From: Pararhodobacter marinus | GTDB lineage: Bacteria > Pseudomonadota > Alphaproteobacteria > Rhodobacterales > Rhodobacteraceae | Direction: 5' to 3' | NCBI RefSeq assembly: GCF_003122215.1 | Contig: NZ_QEYD01000003.1 | Span: 124,001 to 188,000, forward strand | Length of the DNA: 64,000 nucleotides | Shown here: positions 1 to 8,763 of the stretch, piece by piece | How the letters are laid out: every line of letters starts with the position of its first letter | How positions within the stretch are numbered: the stretch's first letter is position 1 | Translations under genes and position numbers: made by a program | Notes under the pieces: generated by a model | What the model saw: only the letters and a program-made list of their open reading frames with translations | The model's database searches: none | Told to the model about the DNA's origin: nothing

Positions 1-431
1 AGGTCGATGCCGACGATATGGCTGTAGACCCCCTTGGGCGGCCGGATCCCCGCCACCGCCTTTTCATAGGCCTCGTTGAGGTAGACAAGCTTCGCCGGAA
101 GACGCCCCGCGCGCACGATCTCGCCCCGGTCGTAGACATCGGCCAGGAACGCGTTGAGCGCCCGCGCCCGCTGCTTGATACCGCGTTCGAGCCGCGACCA
201 TTCCTGTCCGCTGAACACGCGCGGGAACATGTCGAAGGGGATCAGCCGGTCGGGATCGCCGCCCTCGCCATAGACCGCGAAGGTGATGCCGATGCGGCGG
301 AACAGGGCTTCGGCCTCGGCCTGTTTAAGATTACGCAGCTCGGCGGGCATCTGGTCGACCCAGCCTTGCAGATGCGCGTAAGGCGCTCTGACCGCGCCGT
401 TTTCCATCATTTCATTGAAATAATTTGTCAT
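1..431 (-). CDS. Circularly permuted ATP-grasp protein (COG2308/DUF407 family), 5' part only
   Basis: The gene starts at 431 on the minus strand and runs off the window's left edge, so only about 143 N-terminal residues are visible. They read as the N-terminal part of the circularly permuted ATP-grasp family. Recognisable pieces are GITFAVYGEGGDPDRLIPFD, a following PRVFSGQEWSRLERGIKQR stretch, RALNAFLADVYDRG and PKGVYSHIVGIDL. Family members are thought to ligate amino acids or peptides and usually sit in an operon with an alpha-E domain protein and a transglutaminase-like protease. Any such partners lie outside the window. A weak AGGGACGG Shine-Dalgarno precedes the ATG. The family call is firm; the substrate is unknown. 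Confidence 0.85.
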   Translation of the reverse strand, partial: MTNYFNEMMENGAVRAPYAHLQGWVDQMPAELRNLKQAEAEALFRRIGITFAVYGEGGDPDRLIPFDMFPRVFSGQEWSRLERGIKQRARALNAFLADVYDRGEIVRAGRLPAKLVYLNEAYEKAVAGIRPPKGVYSHIVGID

Positions 432-727
432 GCCACCGTCCCTGTTCACCTTGAGTGTAGTCGATCCGGCGTGCGCGGCAATGGTAAGAGATGATGCGCG
501 TGTTAACGCTCACAGTTCCTTTTCCGCCTGATTTTGCATCACCACGAAAGCCCGGCGCCCGCTTCGCAGGCAACGCCGCCGCCCCCGCGAGGATGGCCGC
601 AGGCGACGAGAAACCGCGCAAGATTGGCGCCCGAGCGAGGCGGGTGGGCATTAACACCCCCTAAAACCTTCGCCCCTATCTTGCGAATCGCGTCCGGCCA
701 TGGGCGCGCCATTCAGGGGATCCCGTT
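432..727. other. Gene-free divergent interval
   Basis: This interval separates the divergent ATP-grasp gene and the Cache-like secreted protein, so it should hold both promoters. Short open frames here have atypical composition and no recognisable product. I see no tRNA or strong hairpin. A TGTTAACG-type sequence lies near 501-514 but is too degenerate to call an operator. Confidence 0.5.
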
Positions 728-1297
728 ATGAAACTGGCCAGTCTCGCCGTGTTCGCCACCTTCACCGCCAGCGCCGGTCTTGCCCAGGATTTCGGGCCCG
801 CGCTTGAAAGCTTCTACAGGTCGGATTTGTCGCAGCTCGGCAGCCAGCCCATGATCCTCGACGCGGTCCGCGCGCAGAATGCCCTGACCGGATCCTATGA
901 CGGCGACCGCATCGCGACGCTGGACCGCGCCTGGCAGGCCGAACTGGGCCAGCCCGAAACGCCCACCATCACCCCCGTGCTCGGCAATGCCCTGTCTGAC
1001 CACCTTCGCAGCGAAGTGGAAGCCTCGCGCGGGACGATCACCGAAATCATCGTCATGGATGCCGTCGGGCTGAATGTCGCCGTCTCCTCGGCCACGTCGG
1101 ATTACTGGCAGGGCGACGAAGCGAAATACACGGAAACCTATGGCTCCGGTCCGGGTGCCTTGCATCTCAGCGACGTCGAACTCGACGAATCGACCGGCCG
1201 CTATCAGGGGCAGATCTCGTTCACGCTGACCGATCCCGAAACCGGCGATCCGATCGGCGCCATCACGGTCGGTGTCGACGCCGAACAATTGATGTGA
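728..1297 (+). CDS. Secreted periplasmic protein with Cache/PDC-like fold, partner of the adjacent chemoreceptor
   Basis: A 189-residue protein with a classical signal peptide (MKLASLAVFATFTASAGLAQ, cleavage near residue 20) and no later membrane segment, hence predicted periplasmic. The second half resembles soluble Cache/PDC sensor modules: a central strand with IIVMDAVGLNVAVSS, then a DYWQGDEAKY motif, and a closing strand with DPETGDPIGAITVGVD. It ends 24 bp before the chemoreceptor gene on the same strand, so the two are very likely co-transcribed. It may bind a small ligand and present it to the receptor; that is inference. It has no enzyme motif. The fold assignment comes from sequence pattern only. 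Confidence 0.7.
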   Translation: MKLASLAVFATFTASAGLAQDFGPALESFYRSDLSQLGSQPMILDAVRAQNALTGSYDGDRIATLDRAWQAELGQPETPTITPVLGNALSDHLRSEVEASRGTITEIIVMDAVGLNVAVSSATSDYWQGDEAKYTETYGSGPGALHLSDVELDESTGRYQGQISFTLTDPETGDPIGAITVGVDAEQLM

Positions 1298-1321
1298 TCG
1301 CAACAGGCTAAGGATCCGACG

Positions 1322-3085
1322 ATGCGACTTCTCAAGTCCGTGCCGCGCTTCAACGCGATGAATTTCCGCCTGTCGCTGTTCATCAAGATCTCGGCGGTGC
1401 TCGTCGGTGTGACGCTTCTGGTCGAAACCGCCAGTTTCACCATCGCCTATCGCTCGGCCACCGAGCACGGCGTCGAAAACATGCATTACGTCACCGAGTT
1501 GCGGCTCGACGATCTGGCGGAAACCATTGCAGCACCCGTCCGGTTCGGCGATACGGCACGGCTGGAAGACCTGATTCAGTCCTTCGCCCAGATCGATTCC
1601 GCATCGCTGATCGCGCTCGTTGTCACGGATCCGGGTGGCAACCGGATCGGCAGCTTCGGCGACGCGGCCAGGCTCGACCGCAACCTCGCCGCCGCCGCCG
1701 GCGCCGCCCGGGTTGAAGCCGGGGACATGCTTCGCACCGGGCTCGGCGACGGGCGTTTCCTGATGGAAACGCCGATCCACGCCCGGGACGGCGCCGAGCC
1801 GGTGGGCAGCATCACCTCGATCTGGACCACCGCGCCGGCGCTTGCGCGCGCGCATGAAGACACACCGCTCAAGCTGGCCCTCGCCGGCGTTATCCTGGTG
1901 GTCCTGATCCCGCTGTCGATGCTGCTGATGCGCCAGCTCATCACGCTGCCGATGCGCCGCTTGGCCATGTCGCTCGCGGAAATCGGCCAGGGGCAGTACG
2001 ACGGCGCGATCCCTGAACTGACCCGCGGCGACGAAATCGGCGATTTCGCCCGCCACATCTCGGACCTGCGCGACCGTCTGCGCATCGCCCATGACGACGA
2101 ACTGGCGCGCGAAGCCGACCACAAGGAACAGCTGCGCGTCGTGGCAACCCTGCGCGACGGGCTCGCGGCGCTGGCGCGCCGCGACCTGGGCGTCTCTTTC
2201 GACAGCCCCTTCAGCAACCGCTACGAAACCCTGCGCGAAGACTTCAACCAGACCGTCACGGCGCTGCGCGACACGATCAATATCGTGATCGATTCGGTCA
2301 CCCGGATGCGTCAGGGGGCCGAAGACATGACGCGCTCGGCCGACAACCTGTCGAAACGCACCGAAACCCAGGCCGCCACGCTGGAAGAGACGGCCGCCGC
2401 GATCCAGCAGATCTCGACCCGCGTCACCGAAACCGCCACCAACGCGCGCGAGGCCGAGCGCATCGCCCGGGGCGCGCAGCAGAAAGCGCAGGTCAGCGAG
2501 CCCATCGTGCGCGAGGCGATCGACGCGATGGCGGCGATCCAGCACCGCTCGTCGCAGATCTCGCAGATCATCACGATGATCGACGATATCTCGTTCCAGA
2601 CCAACCTTCTCGCGCTCAATGCCGGGGTCGAGGCGGCGCGCGCGGGCGAAGCCGGACGCGGCTTCGCGGTCGTCGCCTCCGAAGTGCGCGGCCTTGCGCA
2701 ACGTTCCTCGGATGCCGCGCGCGAAATCAAGGAGCTGGTCACCGGCAGCGCCGATCAGGTCAATCATGGCGTCGAACTGGTCCGCCGCTCGGGCTCGGCA
2801 CTGTCCGAATTCGCCGTCCAGGTGGACGAGATCGCCGGTCTGATGACCAGCGTCGCACAGGCGGCCGACGACCAGGCGCACAGCGTGACCGAGATCAACG
2901 TGGGCGTGGGCCAGCTTGACACGGTGACGCAACAGAACGCGGCCATGGTGCAACAGACAACGGTGGCCATCCACGAATTGCGCCAGCAATCGCTCGATCT
3001 GGCCGAAGTGCTGGCGGATTTCCGCACCGGTGACAATTCTGGCGGCACCCGGGCAGCCGATCTGCAAGACCGTCATGTTGCGTGA
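1322..3085 (+). CDS. Methyl-accepting chemotaxis protein (transmembrane chemoreceptor)
   Basis: A 587-residue receptor. TM1 is at about residues 16-43, a periplasmic Cache-like sensor at 45-180, TM2 at about 183-205 (LALAGVILVVLIPLSMLLM), followed by a HAMP domain to about 258 and a long helical cytoplasmic region. The conserved signalling hairpin lies near residue 424 (DISFQTNLLALNAGVEAARA, then GRGFAVVASEVR), where CheA and CheW bind. Paired Glu/Gln-rich segments such as ETQAATLEETAAAIQQ look like methylation helices. An alternative start exists at Met13 (MNFRLS). The preceding gene encodes a secreted Cache-like protein, suggesting an indirect ligand route. The ligand is not evident. Confidence 0.93.
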   Translation: MRLLKSVPRFNAMNFRLSLFIKISAVLVGVTLLVETASFTIAYRSATEHGVENMHYVTELRLDDLAETIAAPVRFGDTARLEDLIQSFAQIDSASLIALVVTDPGGNRIGSFGDAARLDRNLAAAAGAARVEAGDMLRTGLGDGRFLMETPIHARDGAEPVGSITSIWTTAPALARAHEDTPLKLALAGVILVVLIPLSMLLMRQLITLPMRRLAMSLAEIGQGQYDGAIPELTRGDEIGDFARHISDLRDRLRIAHDDELAREADHKEQLRVVATLRDGLAALARRDLGVSFDSPFSNRYETLREDFNQTVTALRDTINIVIDSVTRMRQGAEDMTRSADNLSKRTETQAATLEETAAAIQQISTRVTETATNAREAERIARGAQQKAQVSEPIVREAIDAMAAIQHRSSQISQIITMIDDISFQTNLLALNAGVEAARAGEAGRGFAVVASEVRGLAQRSSDAAREIKELVTGSADQVNHGVELVRRSGSALSEFAVQVDEIAGLMTSVAQAADDQAHSVTEINVGVGQLDTVTQQNAAMVQQTTVAIHELRQQSLDLAEVLADFRTGDNSGGTRAADLQDRHVA

Positions 3086-3439
3086 CACCCGGTCCATGTC
3101 CCGGCGGCCCGTACCGGCATCGTCGCGACCCGGCGACTGAGGCCCGTCCTGACAACGCGCGGCCAACGCGCTTTCTACGGACGGCAGCGACAGACCCGCA
3201 GCGTTTCGGTAAGCCCACAGCCCTGCCGGTCGGCCCCCTTTCCGTCGATCTGCCCGGGGAATTCGGCCAACGTGTCGCGCCGCCTTCTGCTCCCATGCCG
3301 CGTTCCGCACCCGACCGGTCGTCCCGCGCCATGCGAAACGCGGATGAATGCGCCACCGATGGGCCGGCAGTGGCGCCCAAGGTTGACGCGCCCCTTCCAC
3401 GGGGGCATCAAACCCGGGTACCCGCCTGAGGAGCAGCAG
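3086..3439. other. Gene-free interval upstream of pgk
   Basis: About 350 bp between the chemoreceptor stop and phosphoglycerate kinase. Open frames are present on both strands, but they are Pro/Arg/Ala-rich and resemble no protein family. The interval presumably holds the end of the chemotaxis transcript and the pgk promoter. I see no convincing terminator hairpin with a T-tract, no repeat and no RNA gene. Confidence 0.45.
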
Positions 3440-4624
3440 ATGGATTTCAAGACCCTGGACGCGATGGAGCTGACCGGCAAGACGGCCCTCGTCCGCGTGG
3501 ACATCAACGTCCCGTTCGAGAACGGCGCCGTCAGCGATTTCACCCGCATCGACGCTGTCCTGCCGACGATCAACGATATCGTCGCGGCGGGCGGCAAGGC
3601 CGTCCTGCTTGCCCATTTCGGCCGCCCCAAGGGGCAGGTCGTGCCCGAGATGTCGCTCGCGCAGGTTCGTCCGGCGCTCGAGGCGCGGCTGGGCAAACCC
3701 GTCGCCTTCGCCGCCGATTGCATCGGCAAGCCCGCCAAGGACGCGGTCCTGGCGATGGAGCCGGGCGATGTCCTGCTGCTTGAGAACACGCGCTTCCATG
3801 CAGGTGAGGAAAAGAACGATCCGATGATGGCCGCCGCCCTGGCCGCGCTTGGCGACATCTACGTCAACGATGCCTTCTCGGCCGCACACCGCGCGCATGC
3901 CTCGACCGAGGGGATCGCCCGGCTTCTTCCGGCCTGCGCCGGACGCCTGATGGAAGCCGAGCTGACCGCGCTGGAAGCCGCGCTCGGCAACCCCGCCCGC
4001 CCGGTCGTCGCGGTCGTCGGCGGTGCCAAGGTCTCGACCAAGCTCGACCTCCTGGGCAACCTGATCGAGAAAGTCGACGCGCTCGTCATCGGCGGCGGCA
4101 TGGCCAATACTTTCCTCGCCGCCCAGGGTCATCCGGTTGGCAAATCGCTCTGCGAACACGACCTGGCCGAGACCGCGCGCGTCATCCTGGACAAGGCAGA
4201 GGCCCGCGGTTGCCGGCTGCTCTTGCCCGTCGATCTTGTCGTCGCGCGCGACTTCAGGGCAAACGCGCCCAGCGAGATCGTCACCGAATGCCCCGAGGAT
4301 GCGATGATCCTCGATGCCGGCCCCGAGAGCGTGTCGCAGATCGCCGCCCTCTTCGGCAATTCGCGTACACTGATCTGGAACGGCCCGCTCGGCGCGTTCG
4401 AGATCGAGCCTTTCGACGCCGCGACGAATGCCGCGGCCCGCGAAGCCGCGCGGCTCACCCGGGAGGGGGGCCTGGTTTCGGTGGCGGGGGGCGGCGACAC
4501 GGTGGCGGCCCTCAACCGCGCCGGCGCCGCCGGCGATTTCACCTATATCTCGACCGCCGGCGGCGCGTTCCTAGAATGGATGGAAGGGAAGACCCTGCCC
4601 GGCGTCGCCGCGCTGGAGCCATGA
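3440..4624 (+). CDS. pgk: Phosphoglycerate kinase
   Basis: Interconverts 1,3-bisphosphoglycerate plus ADP and 3-phosphoglycerate plus ATP in cytosolic glycolysis/gluconeogenesis. The 394-residue length fits bacterial PGK. The N-terminal substrate motif VRVDINVP is at residues 18-25, LAHFGRPKG near 55-63, the hinge [12 protein letters not shown] near 193, and the nucleotide-binding GGGDTVAAL near 350. The frame is open further upstream, but the start at 3440 is chosen because a GAGGAG Shine-Dalgarno sits just before it and it yields the family N-terminus. The stop overlaps the start of the next small gene in an ATGA junction, implying translational coupling. Confidence 0.98.
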   Translation: MDFKTLDAMELTGKTALVRVDINVPFENGAVSDFTRIDAVLPTINDIVAAGGKAVLLAHFGRPKGQVVPEMSLAQVRPALEARLGKPVAFAADCIGKPAKDAVLAMEPGDVLLLENTRFHAGEEKNDPMMAAALAALGDIYVNDAFSAAHRAHASTEGIARLLPACAGRLMEAELTALEAALGNPARPVVAVVGGAKVSTKLDLLGNLIEKVDALVIGGGMANTFLAAQGHPVGKSLCEHDLAETARVILDKAEARGCRLLLPVDLVVARDFRANAPSEIVTECPEDAMILDAGPESVSQIAALFGNSRTLIWNGPLGAFEIEPFDAATNAAAREAARLTREGGLVSVAGGGDTVAALNRAGAAGDFTYISTAGGAFLEWMEGKTLPGVAALEP

Positions 4625-4935
4625 TGACAAAACCCGACAAAGATCCCGACAAGCATCGCGACAAGGACCCCGACGATCCCAAGGGGCTGATCCGCGAAGC
4701 CTACAAGCTCGACGGCATCAGCGAGGCCGAATGCCGCTCGATTCTTGTCGACTGGGCGCTGAGCCTGCCTCCTGGCGCCGATTACGCGCAGACGGCGGCG
4801 CGGTTGGCCAGCCAGGCGCCGCGCGATGCGGACCATCCGATGACCGCGCTGCTGGCTGCGGCCAGCGCGCCCTCGCTCAACAGCCATCGGCGTCGGGGCG
4901 GGCGCGCGGCCCGCGTGACGGGGCTTGCCAACTGA
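4621..4935 (+). CDS. Small charged hypothetical protein translationally coupled to pgk
   Basis: A 104-residue protein whose ATG overlaps the pgk stop by four bases (ATGA). A second in-frame ATG follows directly. The first 20 residues are a low-complexity Asp/Lys/Pro run ([12 protein letters not shown]). The middle ([20 protein letters not shown], then [10 protein letters not shown]) is predicted helical, and the C-terminus is basic ([14 protein letters not shown]). I do not recognise a named domain. Position and composition suggest a conserved Rhodobacterales family of unknown role that depends on pgk translation. A strong inverted repeat lies 20 bp downstream. Confidence 0.7.
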   Translation: MMTKPDKDPDKHRDKDPDDPKGLIREAYKLDGISEAECRSILVDWALSLPPGADYAQTAARLASQAPRDADHPMTALLAAASAPSLNSHRRRGGRAARVTGLAN

Positions 4936-4955
4936 CCCCTGCACCGCCGCAAGCG

Positions 4956-5012
4956 GCCCGCCATGGCGGCGGGCCCGTCTATGCCCGGACTGGTCCCGCC
5001 GCCGTGGCGGGC
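4956..5012 (+). terminator. Long GC-rich hairpin downstream of the pgk operon
   Basis: An 18-nt left arm at 4956-4973 and an 18-nt right arm at 4995-5012 are complementary with one G-T pair, around a 21-nt loop. It follows the stop of the small gene at 4935. A proper U-tract is missing (only GCTAGCTGTT follows), so it may be an imperfect intrinsic terminator or a 3'-end stabilising stem. Confidence 0.5.
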
Positions 5013-5057
5013 TAGCTGTTCCTGCGCCCCGCAACCTCGCCGCCGGATCCCTGCCCG

Positions 5058-6053
5058 ATGCCCCTTGTTTCCGATCGCCCCCGCTTTTCCCGCCTGATGC
5101 CGATCCTCGCCGCACTGACCCTGCTGACCTGCTGCGGTCCGCTGGTCGATGAACGCGCCGATAATCGCGAGGCGCAATGGGAGGCCGAATACCCGCCGCT
5201 GGGCCGCTTCGTCGAGGTCGAGGGCCACCGCGTCCACCTGATCGAGCGCGGACGCCCGCGCGGCACCGCCCCCGATATCGTGCTGATCCACGGCGCCAAC
5301 GGCAATGTGCGCGATTTCACCATCGATCTCGTCTCGCGGCTCGAAGCCGATTATCGGGTGATCGCGCTCGACCGGCCGGGGCTGGGCTATTCCGACAGCT
5401 GGGGTCCCGCCGACAGCGACCCGCGGCTGCAGGCCCGCGTGCTGCGCGACGCGGCCGAGCAGATCGGCTTGGACCGGCCGATCGTGCTGGGGCATTCCTA
5501 TGGCGGCGCGGTCGCCACCGCCTGGGCGCTCGAAGCCCCTCAGGACACGGCGGCGCTTGTTCTCCTTGCGGCCGCGCTCGAACCCTGGGACGGCACCCTC
5601 AGCTTCTGGTATGACCTGAACCAGACCGCGCTGGGCGCGCCCGTACGCTCGGCCCTGTCGGCCTTCACGCCCGAAGCCGCGATCGAGGCCCCCATCGCCA
5701 AGGTCTTCGAGCCTGAGGACCCGCCCGAAGGCTATGCTGAAGCCTTCGGCGCGGTCCTCTCGCTGCGCCGCGCCTCGCAGGCGGCCAATAACCGGCAGAT
5801 CAACGATCTTCTGTCGTATATCACCGAGATGAGCGAAGATTACGACACGCTGACCCTGCCCATCGAGATGCTCCACGGCGAGGAAGACCAGATCGTCGGC
5901 ATCGACATCCATGCCCGCCCCTTCGCCGCCCGGGTTCCCAGCGCGCATCTCGTCACCCTGCCCGGCGCGGGCCACATGATCCAGCATACGCGGCTTGACG
6001 CGGTGCTTGCGGCCATCGACCGCGCCAGGCGCCGCGCGGGGTATGGCGGCTGA
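5058..6053 (+). CDS. Membrane-anchored or secreted alpha/beta hydrolase
   Basis: A 331-residue alpha/beta-hydrolase. The N-terminus has a hydrophobic export segment (LMPILAALTLLTCCG) ending in two cysteines at 25-26, so it may be a lipoprotein, although the lipobox is not ideal. The oxyanion region HGANG is at 78-82 and the nucleophile elbow GHSYGG gives Ser147. Acid and histidine candidates are in HGEEDQIVG and PGAGHMIQH. Catalytic residues therefore look intact. The substrate cannot be deduced; the fold covers esterases, lactonases and haloalkane or epoxide hydrolases. It stands alone, convergent with the TauE/SafE gene 10 bp away. Confidence 0.88.
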   Translation: MPLVSDRPRFSRLMPILAALTLLTCCGPLVDERADNREAQWEAEYPPLGRFVEVEGHRVHLIERGRPRGTAPDIVLIHGANGNVRDFTIDLVSRLEADYRVIALDRPGLGYSDSWGPADSDPRLQARVLRDAAEQIGLDRPIVLGHSYGGAVATAWALEAPQDTAALVLLAAALEPWDGTLSFWYDLNQTALGAPVRSALSAFTPEAAIEAPIAKVFEPEDPPEGYAEAFGAVLSLRRASQAANNRQINDLLSYITEMSEDYDTLTLPIEMLHGEEDQIVGIDIHARPFAARVPSAHLVTLPGAGHMIQHTRLDAVLAAIDRARRRAGYGG

Positions 6054-6063
6054 CCGGCGCGCG

Positions 6064-6840
6064 TCAGAAAAGCGCTGAAACCCCGTCCCAGACCAGCTTC
6101 ACCCCGACCACGACGACCATGGAATAGGTGAAGGGGTAAAAGACCTCGGGTTTCATGCGCTTGATGACCGCCGCCCCTGCCCTGACCGAGATGAAGGCCA
6201 GCGGCAACAGGATCAGCGCCGAGACCAGCACGTCGCGCTCGAACAGGCCCAGAGCGGCATAGGGCACGACCTTGACGAGGTTGACGACAGCGAAGAACAG
6301 CACCGAGGTGCCGGTATAGAGCTTGGGGTCCAGCCGCTTGGGCAGGACCTGGATCTGGAACAGTGGCCCCCCGGCATGCGCCACGAACGAGGTGAACCCG
6401 GCGATCGTCCCCCAGAGCCAGCCCATCGCCGGCACATAGCGCGGCGCGGTGCCGATGAAGCGCCCCAGAAGCGCGCGCGCGGCGAAACCCAGCGCGACGA
6501 TCCCGACGATCAGCCGCACCGCGGCGTCCGAGGTCACCGCCGCCGCCGCCCAGCCCGCCGCGATACCGACCATGGCCGCGGGCAGCATCACGCGCAGCAC
6601 CTCGCCGTCGCGCCAGTGTCGCCAGATCCACAGGCTGGCGGCATCCATCATCAAAAGGACCGGCAACAACACTGCCGCGGCCAGAACCGGCGGCATCACC
6701 AGCGACATGAGCGGCACGCCCATCAGCGCGAAGGCTCCGCCAAGCCCCCCCTTGGACAGGCCCACAAGCCCCACGGCCAGCAGCGTGACCCAGACCATAG
6801 ACGGGGACTGGAACACCGTCCAATGCGTGAGAAAATCCAT
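6064..6840 (-). CDS. TauE/SafE-family inner-membrane permease
   Basis: A 258-residue, strongly hydrophobic protein with about seven to eight membrane segments and the two-half repeat layout of TauE/SafE (sulfite/organosulfonate exporter) permeases. Characteristic stretches are VGLVGLSKGGLGGAFALMGV near the N-terminus and GTIAGFTSFVAHAGGPLFQI in the second half, both typical family loops. The substrate is probably a small anion such as sulfite, sulfoacetate or another organic anion. There are no sulfur genes next to it to narrow this. The start at 6840 gives a family-like N-terminus. Confidence 0.88.
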   Translation of the reverse strand: MDFLTHWTVFQSPSMVWVTLLAVGLVGLSKGGLGGAFALMGVPLMSLVMPPVLAAAVLLPVLLMMDAASLWIWRHWRDGEVLRVMLPAAMVGIAAGWAAAAVTSDAAVRLIVGIVALGFAARALLGRFIGTAPRYVPAMGWLWGTIAGFTSFVAHAGGPLFQIQVLPKRLDPKLYTGTSVLFFAVVNLVKVVPYAALGLFERDVLVSALILLPLAFISVRAGAAVIKRMKPEVFYPFTYSMVVVVGVKLVWDGVSALF

Positions 6841-6948
6841 GTCCCGCCCTTCCCGGCCTCAACACGACGAGCGCGACCCTAGTTTACTGAACAGGCGAAG
6901 AAAACCCCGCGATCAGGCCGTCCCTGAATGGCGCTGCGCCCGCATCCG

Positions 6949-6999
6949 CCCCCGGGGGCCAGCCCCCGGACCCCCGGGATATTTGAGGAACAAAGATGA
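6949..6999 (+). repeat. Rhodobacterales-type intergenic repeat, copy 1
   Basis: A GC hairpin (arms 6952-6959 and 6962-6969) is followed by ACCCCC, GATATTTGAGGAA and CAAAGATG. It is oriented plus, head-on to copy 2; the GGAACAAAGATG at 6987-6998 is a perfect inverted match to 7038-7049. It lies between two minus-strand genes. Confidence 0.8.
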
Positions 7000-7037
7000 G
7001 CAGGGCACAGAACAGCGCAATTTTACGAAAACTCGCG

Positions 7038-7105
7038 CATCTTTGTTCCCAAAATATCCTCGGGGGTGAGGCCGCAGGCCGAGCGGGGCAGACAGCCCCC
7101 CTCTT
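7038..7105 (-). repeat. Rhodobacterales-type intergenic repeat, copy 2 (inverted)
   Basis: Read on the minus strand it has a GGGGC/GCCCC hairpin, a second small GGCCTGCGGCC hairpin, then CACCCCCGAGGATATTTTGGG and AACAAAGATG. It begins about 30 nt after the moaA stop in the same orientation as moaA, consistent with a 3'-end element. Confidence 0.8.
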
Positions 7106-7134
7106 GCACGGAAACGCCGCGGCTGCGGCAGGGG

Positions 7135-8145
7135 TCAGCCGCCGGTATGGCTCATGTGGCGGCTGACCTGTCCCGCGACTTTCTGGCGCGAATAGTCGAA
7201 ATCGTGGCCCTTGGGCTTGCGCGCGATGGCGTCGCGGATCGCCTGTTCCAGCACCGCCGGATCGTCCGAGGCGCGCAGCGGGGCGCGCAGATCGGCCACG
7301 TCCTCCTGTCCCAGGCACATGAACAGCTCGCCCGTGCAGGTCAGCCGCACGCGGTTGCAGCTTTCGCAGAAATTATGCGTGAGCGGCGTGATGAATCCGA
7401 TCTTCTGCCCCGTCTCTTCCAGCCGGACATAGCGCGCGGGGCCGCCGGTGCGCTCGGCAAGGTCGATCAGGGTATAGCGCTCGGCCAGCCGGGCGCGCAG
7501 ATCCCTGAGTGGCCAGTACTGGTCGAGCCGCGCCTCTTCGGACATGTCGCCCATCGGCATGACCTCGATGAAGGTCAGGTCCAGATCCTCGCGCGCGCAC
7601 CATTCGGCGATGGTGAACAGCTCGTCCTCGTTGAACCCCTTCAGCGCGACCACGTTGATCTTTACCCGCAGCCCCGCCGCCTGGGCCGCGTCGATCCCCT
7701 TGAGCACCTGCGGCAGCCGTCCCCAGCGGGTGATCGCGGCGAACTTGTCGTCATCGAGCGTGTCGAGCGAGACATTGACCCGCCGCACGCCCGCATCGGC
7801 GAGCGGCTGCGCGAAGCGCGCCAGCTGCGAGCCGTTGGTGGTCAGCGTCAGTTCCTTGAGCGCGCCTGACGACAGGTGGCGTCCCATCCCTTCGAAAAAG
7901 GTCATGATCCCGCGCCGCACCAGCGGCTCGCCGCCGGTGATGCGCAGCTTCTCCACCCCCATGCCGACGAAGGTCGTGCACAGCCGGTCGAGCTCTTCCA
8001 GCGTCAGAAGCTCTTTCTTCGGCAGGAAGGTCATGTGCTCGGCCATGCAATAGGTGCAGCGGAAATCGCAGCGGTCGGTCACGGAGACGCGCAGATACTG
8101 GATGGCGCGCGCGAAAGGGTCGATGAGCGGGGCGGTCTGGGTCAC
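7135..8145 (-). CDS. moaA: GTP 3',8-cyclase MoaA (molybdenum cofactor biosynthesis)
   Basis: A 336-residue radical-SAM enzyme that, with MoaC, converts GTP to cyclic pyranopterin monophosphate, the first step of molybdenum cofactor synthesis. The SAM-binding [4Fe-4S] cysteines are C26, C30 and C33 (CDFRCTYC). ITGGEPLVR follows. The second, substrate-side cluster is in [12 protein letters not shown] near residues 258-275, and the C-terminus ends in the essential double glycine (SHTGG). The start is GTG at 8145, supported by GAGGAGA six bases upstream. It is monocistronic here; an expected consumer, xanthine dehydrogenase, is encoded at the right end of the window. Confidence 0.97.
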   Translation of the reverse strand: MTQTAPLIDPFARAIQYLRVSVTDRCDFRCTYCMAEHMTFLPKKELLTLEELDRLCTTFVGMGVEKLRITGGEPLVRRGIMTFFEGMGRHLSSGALKELTLTTNGSQLARFAQPLADAGVRRVNVSLDTLDDDKFAAITRWGRLPQVLKGIDAAQAAGLRVKINVVALKGFNEDELFTIAEWCAREDLDLTFIEVMPMGDMSEEARLDQYWPLRDLRARLAERYTLIDLAERTGGPARYVRLEETGQKIGFITPLTHNFCESCNRVRLTCTGELFMCLGQEDVADLRAPLRASDDPAVLEQAIRDAIARKPKGHDFDYSRQKVAGQVSRHMSHTGG

Positions 8146-8277
8146 GTGGGTCTCCTCGGCACCGAAACGTAATCCCCCGCCCCGCGCCCGGCAAGGTCGA
8201 CGAAGGAATAGGCAGGCCCGTCGGTTTCCACGCGCTGCGCGCTTGCCGCATCAGGGGGGCAGCGCTACCCTTCGCGC

Positions 8278-8763
8278 ATGCGCTTCATGCCCCTCGCCCT
8301 TGCCCTGGCCCCGCTGCTTGCCGCCTGTTCCTCGCTGCCCTTCGGCGGCACCGGGGACCGCCCCGATATCCGCGTCACGGAAAGCCCGGACACCGGCGTG
8401 ATGCGGCCTCAGGGACGACCGGGCGCGGCGGGCGCCGAAACGGGCCTTGCCCCGGGCATGGAGGCGGGCATGGAGGCCGACGGAACCACGCCGGCGGCGC
8501 CCGAACCCGGCGCGGACGGGCTTCTCGGCGAGACGCTGGCGGGGATCGGGGCTGCCGGCGGCCCCGGCAACTGGGTCGAGACCGGGCTTGTCACCGCGCG
8601 CCGTCCCGGCCGGGTCGAAACCCAGTCGGGCGCCACGCTGGATGTCGAGCTGCGGCCTTCCGGCGCGGCACCCTCGGCCGGCAGCACGATCTCGGTCCCG
8701 GCGATGCAGGCGCTGGGTCTGCCGCTGGGCCAGCTCGCCACGCTCAGGGTCTATGCCGAATAA
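8278..8763 (+). CDS. Small outer-membrane-type lipoprotein of unknown function
   Basis: A 161-residue protein. The signal sequence MRFMPLALALAPLLAACSS has a clear lipobox (LAAC, lipidated Cys17). A Gly/Ala/Pro-rich low-complexity linker (residues about 40-85) follows. A compact C-terminal segment (about 95-161) holds the only conserved-looking sequence, GNWVETGLVTARRPGRVETQ and then MQALGLPLGQLATLRVYAE. I recognise no enzyme motif. Similar small lipoproteins occur across Rhodobacterales, and database names for them are not reliable. Its last 13 bp overlap the 3' end of the convergent oxidoreductase gene. Confidence 0.75.
   Translation: MRFMPLALALAPLLAACSSLPFGGTGDRPDIRVTESPDTGVMRPQGRPGAAGAETGLAPGMEAGMEADGTTPAAPEPGADGLLGETLAGIGAAGGPGNWVETGLVTARRPGRVETQSGATLDVELRPSGAAPSAGSTISVPAMQALGLPLGQLATLRVYAE

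Noticed and set aside
501-514. TGTTAACGCTCACA as a third copy of the edd/eda operator
   Set aside because: It differs at three positions, including one half-site, and is not near a sugar gene.
3082-3429. Possible 115-codon gene ahead of pgk
   Set aside because: Pro/Arg-rich, no ribosome-binding site, overlaps the expected pgk promoter.
713-4159. Very long open frame (over 1100 codons) on the minus strand opposite the chemoreceptor and pgk
   Set aside because: It lies antisense to two well-recognised genes and its composition (Arg, Asp, His, Gly) is the usual complement of high-GC coding DNA; no domain is visible.
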